The notes beneath the pieces are model-generated. The model was not told where the DNA came from. It made no database searches and saw only the letters and a program-made list of their open reading frames with translations. A program made the position numbers and the translations under genes. From JACDAN01 sp035697545 (GTDB taxonomy: Bacteria > Actinomycetota > Thermoleophilia > Gaiellales > Gaiellaceae), in assembly GCA_035697545.1 (NCBI GenBank), contig DASSCT010000022.1, positions 1-34,532 on the forward strand: a stretch of DNA of 34,532 nt, in the 5' to 3' direction. Position 1 is the stretch's first letter. Each line of letters begins with the position of its first letter. Below are positions 13,801-20,830 of the stretch, one piece after another.

Positions 13801-15429
13801 AAGGCGATCGTCTCCGGTCCCCTGACGAGCCCGACCGGCACAGTCGACTTCACCGTCTACATGGGCAACACGCAGTGTGAGGGCGCGGGAGCCGCTGCCG
13901 GCTCGGTCACCCTCAACGGCGGGGTCGCGGATCCCTCGGCTACCGCCACGGTTCCCTCCGGTGGGCTCTCGTACCAGGCGCACTACTTGGGCGACGAGAC
14001 GTACAACCCGTCGACCGGCCCCTGCGAGCCGCTCAACGCCCTCAAGGGCACGCTCACGGTGGTGAAGGACTTCGTGAACGCGCCCGAGGACGCGACCGTC
14101 ACGCTGCGGATCCGCCACGGTGACGCAATCGCCGAGTCCGCCCAGAAGGGCGACGGCGGCTCGATCTCGAAGGAGCTCGCTCCGGGCACGTACACGGCCG
14201 AGGAGTTGAGCGGCGAGGGTGACGTGAACCTCGAGCTCTACAACTCCTCGGTCGAGTGCGTCGAGAACGGTGAGGGCGGCGACGTTGTCGTCCCGTCCAC
14301 TCCGGGCACCTCGGCCGCGGTCGACCTCGGCAACGGCGAGGACATCACCTGCACGATCACGAACAGGCACGTCCTGCCGCTGATCTCGGTCTCCAAGACG
14401 CCGAGCCCGTCGGTGCTCCAGGAGCCGGGCGGCAACGTGACCTACTCGATCGTGGTCACGAACAGCTCGGCGGTCGATCCGATCACGATCACGAGCCTCG
14501 TCGACGACAAGTTCGGGGATCTGACCGCGGAGTGCGGCATTCCGGGCGCCAAGTGGAACCTCGCGCCGCTTGCGAGCGCGACGTGCACGATCACGCGTTC
14601 GGTCTCGGGGAACCCGAGCTCGCCGCACACGAACACGGTCACCGCGACCGGTCGCGACGAGGGAGGTAACCAAGCAGATGCGCAGGCCTCGGCGACCGTG
14701 ACGTTCACGGCGGCGCCTCCGCCTCCGCCGGCACCGCAGCTCATCGACCTGGCAGTGACGAAGGTCGACAAGCCCGATCCGGTGAAGCTGAACGGGCAGG
14801 TCACCTACACGATGGTCATCACGAACAGTGGCCCGGACACGGCGACGGGAGTCACCGTTGCCGATCCGCTGCCGGCCGGGACGAGCTTCGTTTCGGTGAG
14901 CACGACGCAGGGCACGTGCGCCTTCGGGATGGGCCTCGTGCAGTGCAGCCTCGGAAGCATCCCGAAGGGCGGCACGGTGACGATCACGCTGGTCGTGAAG
15001 GCCCTGCGGCCCGGTGTGCTCACGAACGAGGTCACGGTCGTCGGCAAGGAGCCTGAGTCGAACACCGCCAACAACCGAGCGACGGCGACGACGCTGGTGA
15101 CAATGCCGCTCGTCCCGCCCAAGCCGAAGCCCAAGCCCAAGCCGGTCTGCTCCTCGGTGACGGCCGGTCCGAAGTCACTGCGGGTGGGCAAGCGCTCGAC
15201 GATCACGGCGACGGTGAAGAATCGTGGCAAGGCCGTAAAGGGCGCCAAGGTGCTCGTCCGCGGTGCCGGCATCAAGAAGAGCGGCCGGACGAACGCGAGA
15301 GGCAAGGCTCACATCCGGGTGAGGCCCGTGCGGCCCGGCATCGTGGTCGTCTCGGTGCCCCAGAAGCTGGTGTGCGGCTCGAAGCGCATCGGAGTAGTCG
15401 GTGTCTTCGAACCCCCGGTTACGGGCTAG
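10816..15429 (+). CDS. Large secreted Ig-like repeat / DUF11 protein
   Basis: A 1537-residue exported protein with AAGGAG upstream of its ATG. A signal peptide (to about MTAGA, residue 36) precedes a unique globular region to about 290, then a prealbumin-like domain at about 295-410 (TITIHKNATP ... CTFTNTF). Residues about 416-1076 are six Ig-like repeats of about 110 residues, each with TDVHN, TVHDKA-VSG, PTG-VDFTVY, VPVGGLSYQAHYKGD and GPCEPL, and two Cys that probably form one disulfide. A second prealbumin-like domain (1077-1187), two DUF11 domains (about 1190-1305 and 1308-1430), a PKPKPKPKP linker and a terminal Ig-like domain follow. There is no LPXTG motif or C-terminal membrane helix, so how it stays on the cell, if it does, is unclear. 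Probably a surface or adhesion protein. Confidence 0.88.
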   Translation: MQTVATPKSRGRRIGLLALFAAAITLGLTVMPMTAGAVHNGPFELDGDALADPSSAPPDDWGTLFPVDNSSTDLGHSFVTDKGESGPEPDDGYGSGQTKDTVDVPNWSAVNGAISPEKDDILHAYAATYVSGGDQLLYFGQDRAPKPNGSTSMGFWFFQDQVGPDGSGGFTGQHVDGDVLITSDMTNGGSVSVVNIFRWQDGALHSVASLADAECGSAPEDSLACAIANESGPIEVPWSYPADEVPQNIFFEGGINLSKLFPGQTLPCFSSFLANTRTSPSETADLKDFVAGTIDTCGTITIHKNATPKSAQSFSYNTTGTGLSGFALADPTAGSDASETKVFTGLKPGSYSVSEVNLALGWTNNDLTCTAEGPNSSVSKGGSDTGRTASITLGLAGNVDCTFTNTFVKRNPSVATDIHDAGHQTIMSAPIGATVHDQATVSGVPGFATPTGNVNFTVYLGNTMCEEDGVAAGSAALSGGVAHPSSDATVPVGGLSYRAHYSGDSIYNAADGPCETLTATKLDSTTRTDVHNASHDVVTHALIGSAVHDKATVSGAFGTPTGEVDFTVFMGSTQCKGGAADAGSVVLSDGVAHPSAPAVVPVGGLSYQAHYKGDDTYKESYGPCEPLVGDKLDSTTKTDVHNASHDVITHAPIGSTVHDQAMVSGALGVPTGTVDFTVYMGNTQCDGPGAPAGSATLSDGVAHPSAPAVVPVGGLSYQAQYKGDDMYSESLGPCEPLVGDKLDSMTRTDVHNAAEEVVTHAPIGSSVHDKALVSGALTTPTGMVDFTVYKGNTQCQGDGLAAGSVALSDGVAHPSNEATVPVGGLSYRAHYKGDATYKESLGPCEPLAGDKLESRTLTDIHLGAGNADEADATPITSAPIGSTVHDKALVSGALGVPSGTVHFTFYSGTQCEGPDTAAGSVTLSGGIAHPSSDALVQVGGLSYQAQYSGDATYKPSTGPCEPLEAGKLDSTTKTDVHNTVHQVITSAPLGSTVHDKAIVSGPLTSPTGTVDFTVYMGNTQCEGAGAAAGSVTLNGGVADPSATATVPSGGLSYQAHYLGDETYNPSTGPCEPLNALKGTLTVVKDFVNAPEDATVTLRIRHGDAIAESAQKGDGGSISKELAPGTYTAEELSGEGDVNLELYNSSVECVENGEGGDVVVPSTPGTSAAVDLGNGEDITCTITNRHVLPLISVSKTPSPSVLQEPGGNVTYSIVVTNSSAVDPITITSLVDDKFGDLTAECGIPGAKWNLAPLASATCTITRSVSGNPSSPHTNTVTATGRDEGGNQADAQASATVTFTAAPPPPPAPQLIDLAVTKVDKPDPVKLNGQVTYTMVITNSGPDTATGVTVADPLPAGTSFVSVSTTQGTCAFGMGLVQCSLGSIPKGGTVTITLVVKALRPGVLTNEVTVVGKEPESNTANNRATATTLVTMPLVPPKPKPKPKPVCSSVTAGPKSLRVGKRSTITATVKNRGKAVKGAKVLVRGAGIKKSGRTNARGKAHIRVRPVRPGIVVVSVPQKLVCGSKRIGVVGVFEPPVTG
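12061..14046 (+). repeat. Six tandem ~330-bp repeats in the secreted protein gene
   Basis: Repeat units begin at 12061, 12397, 12727, 13057, 13387 and 13735, with spacings of 336, 330, 330, 330 and 348 bp. Units 2 to 4 are the most alike at the DNA level, for example near-identical stretches around GACGGCGTCGCGCATCC and CCCGTCGGTGGCCT. This suggests recent expansion or gene conversion. Units 1, 5 and 6 are more divergent; unit 5 carries an inserted NADEADATP segment. Confidence 0.9.
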
Positions 15430-16132
15430 CCGGATCCTGCTCGCCGGACTGCTTGCGCTCCTGGCCATCGGGCCGGGAGCGCAAGCGGCCGACGCGTCGC
15501 TGCGGTCGGTCGCGGCGAGGGTGCAGACCGTCGGCGCCGGGAGTCTGAACCGGACGGTCGTCGTCCGTTCGGCGCCTCGCCGTCATGCGCGGCGCATCGC
15601 CGGCCTCCGGGAGTTCCGGTCCGACTACCGGCCGCAGGTCGTGCTTGCCGTGGCGTCCGTCCGCGACAAGCGCACGGGCAAGCCGGGCTGGTACCGCATC
15701 GTCGTTCCGGGGCGTCCGAACGGTCGCCGCGGCTGGATTCCTGCTGCGGCGGCGAATATCAGACCAGTCAAGCGGCTGATCACGATCGACCGCAGCTCGC
15801 GGCGACTCGTGCTCTGGCAGGGCGGCCGACCCTTGGTGACCACGACCGTCGCGGTCGGCGCGCGCGGCATGGAGACGCCGCTCGGCCTCTTCTACGTGAC
15901 CTGGAAGTTCGTGCCGCGCGCCCCGATCCTCGGCGCGTACGCCTTCGAGACGAGCGCTTACTCGAAGCTCTCTGAGTGGCCTGGCGGAGGCATCGTCGGC
16001 ATCCACGGCACGCCCTGGCCCTGGCTTCTCGGTCAGGCCGTCTCGCACGGCTGCGTGCGCGTGCACAACCGGGCCATGCTGCGCCTGCGCCGCCTCGTGT
16101 CGGTCGGGACCCCGATCAAGATCGTCCCGTAA
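15401..16132 (+). CDS. L,D-transpeptidase (YkuD domain), exported
   Basis: A 243-residue periplasmic/wall enzyme that forms 3-3 peptidoglycan cross-links or attaches proteins to meso-DAP stems. GTG at 15401 has GGAG six bases upstream (15391-15394) and yields a signal peptide ending near GAQAAD. Residues about 35-120 look like an SH3-type wall-binding module (VVVRSAPRRHARRIAGL ... RRGWIPAAA). The YkuD domain (about 125-243) includes ITIDRSSRRLVLWQGG, the IVGIHGT His and SHGCVRVHN with catalytic Cys218. The gene overlaps the 3' end of the repeat protein gene by 29 bp, so the two are probably translationally coupled. Confidence 0.9.
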   Translation: MSSNPRLRASRILLAGLLALLAIGPGAQAADASLRSVAARVQTVGAGSLNRTVVVRSAPRRHARRIAGLREFRSDYRPQVVLAVASVRDKRTGKPGWYRIVVPGRPNGRRGWIPAAAANIRPVKRLITIDRSSRRLVLWQGGRPLVTTTVAVGARGMETPLGLFYVTWKFVPRAPILGAYAFETSAYSKLSEWPGGGIVGIHGTPWPWLLGQAVSHGCVRVHNRAMLRLRRLVSVGTPIKIVP

Positions 16133-16814
16133 CGCTCGCGGCGACGAACGAGGTCGCCCCGCGCCGCAAGAGCCGGTAGCCCTTGTCCTGGAACCGGGCG
16201 CCGCTGCGGAAGCCGGCCCACGAGCCACCCGCGGCTGCTGCCACCTCGACGCGCTCGAAGCGGAAGGCGAACCGGTTGCAGACGCCGGAACCGCCGTCCC
16301 AGGCCTCGGCCGTCGCGATCGGCCGCCAGCGGCCCGCCGACCCGGGCAGATGGATGGGCCGAGAGGCGGGACGGCCGTCTACCCACACGCGCCACCAGTT
16401 GGCGCGGCTGCCGAGCTCGAGCACGGCGACGCGGCGGCTCTCGCCGCCCGCAATCTTCTCCTCGAGAAGGTTGAACGCAACCTCTGCGCCGGGCCGCTTC
16501 ACCTCGTAGTAGAGGTTGCGCGGCAAGCCCGGAAAGCTGGCCAGACCGATCTGCAGCCATTCGTCCGCTCCTTGCGGGCCCTGGTGACGGCCGCCGACTC
16601 CGACCCACGCGGCGATCTGGCCCTGCCTGACGACGTTGTCTCCGAGCGCGGCGAGCGTGGCGCGAATGCCGTGGCCATGACGCTCGGACTGGAGGCCGGC
16701 GTAGCCGTGGCCCGCCGATCCATAGGTGCCGGAGCCGCACGCAGCAGACTCACGTGGGGCGGCGCTCGAGGCGCCGGCGAGGGTGACGGCAATGACCGCG
16801 ACGGCGGCGGGCAA
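16116..16814 (-). CDS. Exported protein, unknown function
   Basis: The longest frame from a usual start is 232 residues (TTG at 16814). MPAAVAVIAVTLAGASSAAP is hydrophobic like a signal peptide but lacks the positive n-region. Extending four codons to GTC at 16826 gives (V)RLLLPAAVAV, a better signal, with GGGAGG six bases before it. The mature protein has a concanavalin-like look: QIAAWVGVGG, DEWLQIGLASFPG, YYEVKRPG, WWRVWVDGRP, ATAEAWDGGS. This resembles secreted G1/eqolisin-like beta-sandwich proteins, but I cannot confirm catalytic residues. Its 3' end overlaps the convergent L,D-transpeptidase gene by 17 bp. Confidence 0.7.
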   Translation of the reverse strand: MPAAVAVIAVTLAGASSAAPRESAACGSGTYGSAGHGYAGLQSERHGHGIRATLAALGDNVVRQGQIAAWVGVGGRHQGPQGADEWLQIGLASFPGLPRNLYYEVKRPGAEVAFNLLEEKIAGGESRRVAVLELGSRANWWRVWVDGRPASRPIHLPGSAGRWRPIATAEAWDGGSGVCNRFAFRFERVEVAAAAGGSWAGFRSGARFQDKGYRLLRRGATSFVAASVTGRS

Positions 16815-16880
16815 GAGGAGACGGACGGCGTGCCTCCCGGGAACGAGGTTGCACTAGGAAGCTACCCCGTTGCCGGCGCG

Positions 16881-17498
16881 ATGAGCCGCGTCGCGATACT
16901 GGATGATGTGAGCGAGTTGCGACCTCCCGGCCCGCTCGAGGGGCGCATCGTGCGCGTCGAGCCGATTGCCGAAGACCATCGTGACGGGTTGCGCGAGGCG
17001 GCCGAACGCGACCCGCAGATCCACCGCTTCACCAATCTCTACACCCTGGGTTTCCAGGGCTGGTTCGATCAGGCTCTAGCCGCCGAGGACGAGATCCCGT
17101 TCGTCGTGACCGTCTCGGGGCGACCCGTCGGCTCGACGCGGTACCTCAACATCGAGCCCTTCCACCGCCGGACGGAGATCGGCTGGACCTGGCTCGAGCG
17201 GCCCCAGTGGGGGACGGGAGCGAACATCGAGACGAAGTACCTGCTGCTGTGCAACGCCTTCGACCGCTGCGGCCTGATGCGCGTCGAGTTCAAGACGGAC
17301 GCCCGCAACCTCCGTGTCCGCGGCGCGCTGCTCGGCATCGGAGCGAGGTTCGAGGGGATCTTCCGGAAGCACATGATCCTGCCCGACTCGATCCGGGACT
17401 CGGCGTGGTACGCGATCGTCGACGACGACTGGCCGCGCGTGAAGGAGCTCCTCGAGCGGAAGATCGACCATCACGCGCCGAGAGCGGCGAGGGGCTAG
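16881..17498 (+). CDS. GNAT-family N-acetyltransferase, RimJ/RimL-like
   Basis: A 205-residue acetyltransferase. After LEGRIVRVEPIAEDHRDGLR the core shows FVVTVSGRPVGSTRYLNIEP, RRTEIGWTWLERPQWGTGAN, then YLLLCNAFDRCGLMRVEFKT and NLRVRGALLGIGARFEGIFR, the arrangement of the RimJ/RimL-type GNAT subgroup. The target is unknown. ATG at 16881 or the in-frame GTG at 16908 could be the start; open frame further 5' is antisense to the exported protein gene and is not used here. It stands alone between a divergent gene and a repeat element. Confidence 0.87.
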   Translation: MSRVAILDDVSELRPPGPLEGRIVRVEPIAEDHRDGLREAAERDPQIHRFTNLYTLGFQGWFDQALAAEDEIPFVVTVSGRPVGSTRYLNIEPFHRRTEIGWTWLERPQWGTGANIETKYLLLCNAFDRCGLMRVEFKTDARNLRVRGALLGIGARFEGIFRKHMILPDSIRDSAWYAIVDDDWPRVKELLERKIDHHAPRAARG

Positions 17499-17539
17499 GG
17501 CGACGCGAACGCGAAGGCCGTGAAGCGAGCGGTCGCGCA

Positions 17540-17704
17540 CTTCGAGTCGGGGTCAGACCCCGTCACGAACGTGTGACGATTTCTCCACATTCGGACATTG
17601 CCGGCGACGCTCGAGCGCTCGACTCAGCGAAACGAGCCCGCCGACGTGCGCCTTCTGACACAGAAATGTTCCTCGCTCGTCACGGGGTCTGACCCCGCTC
17701 GAAG
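17540..17704. repeat. REP/BIME-like inverted-repeat element
   Basis: A 165-bp element with inverted ends of about 30 bp. The left end starts CTTCGAGTCGGGGTCAGACC and the right end, read on the other strand, starts CTTCGAGCGGGGTCAGACC; both continue CCCGT and CACGA/GACGA. Each end contains the palindrome GGGGTC-A-GACCCC. No transposase is encoded. The flanks GGTCGCG (17531-17537) and GGTCACG (17705-17711) are similar but not an exact duplication. The layout fits paired REP sequences (a BIME) or a MITE in the gap between a GNAT gene and the convergent cyclase gene. Confidence 0.8.
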
Positions 17705-17725
17705 GGTCACGCCTCGCGTGAGGAG

Positions 17726-19123
17726 CTAGGGGAGCGCGAGCAGGACGTACGCATGGATTGCATCGTCTTTGCCCTTGACTCGCAACCCGGCCCGCTCTTC
17801 GACGACGGCTCCGTCCGGCAGCTGCTCGAACGTCTCCGCACCGATTAGTACCCCGCCGACCGGTGCGACACCCTCCAAACGAGCACCCGTGTTGATCGTG
17901 TCGCCCATCAAGGGGTACGCCACATGGCCTTCGCCGCCGACCTCACGAACGACCGCTTCTCCACTGTTGACGCCCACGCGCATGCGAGGCCAATCGGGGT
18001 GCTGTTCGGCGATCGCGGAGAGCTCGCGCTGCAGCGCGAGCGCTGCGCATGCCGCCCGCCACGCGTGGTTGGGCTGGTCACCTCGGCTGTTGAAGACGGC
18101 CATGATGCCGTCGCCGATGAACTTCTCCACCTCGCCGCCGAACCGGCGGGTGATCAGCGGCGCGGCGACTCCCCAGTACGCGTCGAGCACCGCAGCAACC
18201 TCAGCCGGCGACGAGCGCTCCGAGAAGCGGGTGAAGCCAACGAGATCGCCGAAGAGCACGCTGATGTCTTGACGGCGCTGACGCGTCGTCGGCAGGTAGA
18301 GCTGCCGGAAGCGCTCGTCGCGCCACTGGCGCTGGGCAGCAAAGCCGATGATCAAGTACGCCGTGAGGATCAGGCCGTGCCACTCCCACCAGCTCGCGTG
18401 CCACTTGCGTTCTCCGGTGACCGCAACGCCGATCATCGCCTCGGCCAGCAGTAGGAAGCAGGCGATGACGGCCGCTGGCAGCAAGCTCCACCCGTTGCGG
18501 AAGATGCGCCAGTACTTCGCCGCGCTGACGGCGTAGACGATCGTTCCGACGATTGCCATCACGGCGAGCAGCGTGCCCGTGGCGGCTTCGCCGTTCGGCC
18601 CGTGCAGCGGTGGCAGCTTCGCCACCGTCCATATGAACCACGCTCCCATGGCCACCAGCACCGCTGTCCGCAAGAGCCTCCGGCGGCGAATCAGCAGCGG
18701 TGCGATCTCCGGGCGGAGGTCCACGAACGCCGATCCCGCCGCGAAGACGGCGCTTACCAGCAGTCCCACCGGAATGGCGACCTGGAAGCCTGCGTAGTCC
18801 CCCGAGAACAAGATGCCGGGTGTCCCGACGGCGTGAAGCGCGAAGAAGCCGCCGGTCGCCATGAAGGCCAGCGATAGGAGCAGGACGCGGGCATCCCCTC
18901 GCCGATTGGCAGCCTCGCCGGCCGCGTAGCCAAGAACGAAGGCGACGGTACCCGCAATCCCGAAGACCACGAAGTGAAGCCGGTAGTTCTCCAGGTGGGG
19001 GTCGATCTGCGAGCGAAGGAGCAGCGAGACGAGCCCGATCAGCGGCAGCGCGACGGCAAGCAACCCCGCGGCGACGACCGCCGCGGCGCGAGCCCGCTGA
19101 TGGATCGGACCAACCGAACCCAT
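17726..19123 (-). CDS. Membrane-anchored class III adenylate/guanylate cyclase
   Basis: A 465-residue integral membrane cyclase. The first 260 or so residues form about seven hydrophobic helices. The C-terminal class III catalytic domain (about 285-465) carries ISVLFGDLVGFTRFSERSS with metal-binding Asp293, FGGEVEKFIGDGIMAVF with Lys334 (purine-specifying position, favouring ATP) and second metal Asp338, and PLMGDTINTGARLEG with the Asp of the adenine pair and the transition-state Asn/Arg. It should make cAMP in response to a membrane signal. The membrane part does not look like a known sensor such as CHASE or HAMP. ATG at 19123 gives the full helix set. It is 53 bp from the phosphatase gene on the same strand. 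Confidence 0.9.
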   Translation of the reverse strand: MGSVGPIHQRARAAAVVAAGLLAVALPLIGLVSLLLRSQIDPHLENYRLHFVVFGIAGTVAFVLGYAAGEAANRRGDARVLLLSLAFMATGGFFALHAVGTPGILFSGDYAGFQVAIPVGLLVSAVFAAGSAFVDLRPEIAPLLIRRRRLLRTAVLVAMGAWFIWTVAKLPPLHGPNGEAATGTLLAVMAIVGTIVYAVSAAKYWRIFRNGWSLLPAAVIACFLLLAEAMIGVAVTGERKWHASWWEWHGLILTAYLIIGFAAQRQWRDERFRQLYLPTTRQRRQDISVLFGDLVGFTRFSERSSPAEVAAVLDAYWGVAAPLITRRFGGEVEKFIGDGIMAVFNSRGDQPNHAWRAACAALALQRELSAIAEQHPDWPRMRVGVNSGEAVVREVGGEGHVAYPLMGDTINTGARLEGVAPVGGVLIGAETFEQLPDGAVVEERAGLRVKGKDDAIHAYVLLALP

Positions 19124-19176
19124 AGCTAGGTCCCTAACGAACCACTTCCGCGATCCAATCCCTGGAACGACGGTGA

Positions 19177-19698
19177 CTACTCGAGCCGCTTGACCGAGTA
19201 GCCGTCGTCGCGGGCCACGACGAGGACGCCGTCGCCTTTCCCGAGCGGCGCAACGATCTCCCCTGTAAGTCCGAGGATCGCGGCCTCGTTCGTAGGGCTG
19301 TGGCCGACGACAAGGGCGCGACCGCCGTCCGGCAAGGCGTCGAGCACGCGACGCAGCGCGGCGCCGAGCCGCTCGGAATCCTCGGCGACGAGCTCAGGGT
19401 CGGCGTCGCGTAGAGCCTGAAGCGCTCCGCTTCCCGCCGTCTGGTAGGCCGCGCGCCAGCGGTCCTCGGCCTCGGACCGCAGGCCGGGCTCGACGACGAC
19501 GCCGCCCGGCAGCCGTGCGGCAAGTGCTGCGAGGAAACAGGCGAGCGTCTGCGTCGCGCGCTGCGCGCCGGTCGAGACGCCTAGGTCGTAAGCGCCGCGC
19601 AGGTTCCCACCGATCGCCAGCGCTGCATGCACCCCTTCGACGGTGAGCACGTCGCCGTCGGCATCGGTGTGCCGCCGGACCTCGATCTCCTTCGTCAT
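19177..19698 (-). CDS. Histidine phosphatase superfamily protein
   Basis: About 173 residues. MTKEIEVRRHTDADGDVLT carries the N-terminal Arg-His pair (R9, H10) that accepts the phosphate. GVSTGAQRATQTLACFLA matches the region where the second family Arg lies, and LVVGHSPTNEAAILGLTG supplies the second catalytic His. This is the SixA/phosphoglycerate mutase-like fold. Substrates in the family range from phospho-His proteins to small sugar phosphates and cannot be read here. An ATG three codons upstream (19707) is an alternative; the longer open frame is antisense to the Vps62-like gene and is not used. Confidence 0.82.
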   Translation of the reverse strand: MTKEIEVRRHTDADGDVLTVEGVHAALAIGGNLRGAYDLGVSTGAQRATQTLACFLAALAARLPGGVVVEPGLRSEAEDRWRAAYQTAGSGALQALRDADPELVAEDSERLGAALRRVLDALPDGGRALVVGHSPTNEAAILGLTGEIVAPLGKGDGVLVVARDDGYSVKRLE

Positions 19699-19761
19699 CT
19701 TGTGCATTTTCGCGGCGAGTGGGACGATTCGTGGAAAGCCGTTCGAAAGGAGTCCGCCGCG

Positions 19762-20820
19762 ATCAGCAGGAAGGCGGCATTCGTTGGGATCTGGGTGCTC
19801 GTTGCCCTCGGGGCGCTTGCAGGAGCAACGAGCCCGGCAGCCGCCCACGGCAATCCGGACCGCCAGCTACTGAAGACATACCAGCCGGTGCTCGTCTTCC
19901 ACCCGGCGGAGCTGTTCCGACCCACCAAGGTCCAAACGTTCATCGCCGACTCGGAGCTCGAGCGTTTCGTCGGCAGCAATCCGGCTCAGCAGTTGCCGCT
20001 CGATCCGTTCTGGACGGTGATCGACCCCGATCCCGGGCCGGGCGAGCTCGCCCATCTCGAGCCCGGAGCGTTCTACCGGCTAGACCAGGCGACCTGCGAG
20101 GCGGACGCCCCACTCGCCGGCGCCGCCTGCTACGCGGAGGCGTGGGCCGGACGAGGCGGCAACACCGTCTACGGCCGGGTTGCGCGCACCGCGACACGGA
20201 TCGTTCTCCAGTACTGGCTCTTCTACTACGACAATCCGCTCCTCTTGCCGCCGACGCCCGTCGGCACCTTCTGGCAGTCCCACGAAGGGGATTGGGAGGT
20301 CGTGAACGTCATCCTCGACTCCTCCGGTGAGCCACTCGAGGCCGGCTACAGCCAGCACTGCTCGGGTCAGCGGAAGCCTTGGGCGACTGTGCAGAAATCA
20401 CCCGGCGGGAGTACACATCCCGTTGCGTACGTGGCGCTCGGTTCGCATTCGAACTACTTCGCGCCCGGATCCGGGCCCCTCGGCGCGATTCCAATCAACC
20501 CGCTTTGCATCCCGCCGGCGGTACAGCAGGTCCTGCCCTTCCTTCAGGTCGTCGACCAGGTGCTCGACGGCTCCGCCGTCGGCGCCGTCGCCGGGCCACC
20601 GGGAAGCGGTCTCCAGCCCGCGACGATCCACAAGATCGAGGGCAAGGCCTGGTCGGCGTTCCCCGGACGCTGGGGCGAGTCGGAGTACTTCTTCACGCCG
20701 ATCGCGCTGGGACCAATACCGGCGGGGACAGCCGTCCCGGTCGGTCTCGCCCCGTCGAGCCCGCCGCAGCAGGGTCAATGGGATCCGGCCACGGTGCTCA
20801 GCTGGCCGCTCGTTCCCTAG
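19762..20820 (+). CDS. Secreted Vps62-like protein (DUF946 family)
   Basis: An exported protein of about 352 residues. It shows LKTYQPVLVFHPAELFRP, LQYWLFYYDNP, SHEGDWEVVNVILD, THPVAYVALGSHSNYFAPG and GRWGESEYFF, the signature of the Vps62/DUF946 family known from fungi, plants and actinobacteria. Biochemical function is unknown. The best signal peptide, (I)SRKAAFVGIWVLVALGALAG to AAA, begins at an ATC (19762) with AGGAG nine bases upstream. No ATG, GTG or TTG lies close; in-frame ATG 19627 and GTG 19702 would add a hydrophilic N-terminus antisense to the phosphatase gene. The start is uncertain, the family likely. Confidence 0.8.
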   Translation: MSRKAAFVGIWVLVALGALAGATSPAAAHGNPDRQLLKTYQPVLVFHPAELFRPTKVQTFIADSELERFVGSNPAQQLPLDPFWTVIDPDPGPGELAHLEPGAFYRLDQATCEADAPLAGAACYAEAWAGRGGNTVYGRVARTATRIVLQYWLFYYDNPLLLPPTPVGTFWQSHEGDWEVVNVILDSSGEPLEAGYSQHCSGQRKPWATVQKSPGGSTHPVAYVALGSHSNYFAPGSGPLGAIPINPLCIPPAVQQVLPFLQVVDQVLDGSAVGAVAGPPGSGLQPATIHKIEGKAWSAFPGRWGESEYFFTPIALGPIPAGTAVPVGLAPSSPPQQGQWDPATVLSWPLVP

Positions 20821-20830
20821 GAACGCCGGC

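Noticed and set aside
12061..14046. Tandem repeats considered as a CRISPR or satellite array
   Set aside because: Units of 330 bp are fully coding, keep frame and encode Ig-like domains; there are no short direct repeats with unique spacers.
16350..16880. Long N-terminal extension of the GNAT protein
   Set aside because: It is antisense to the exported-protein gene and has no acetyltransferase character; the ATG at 16881 fits the domain.
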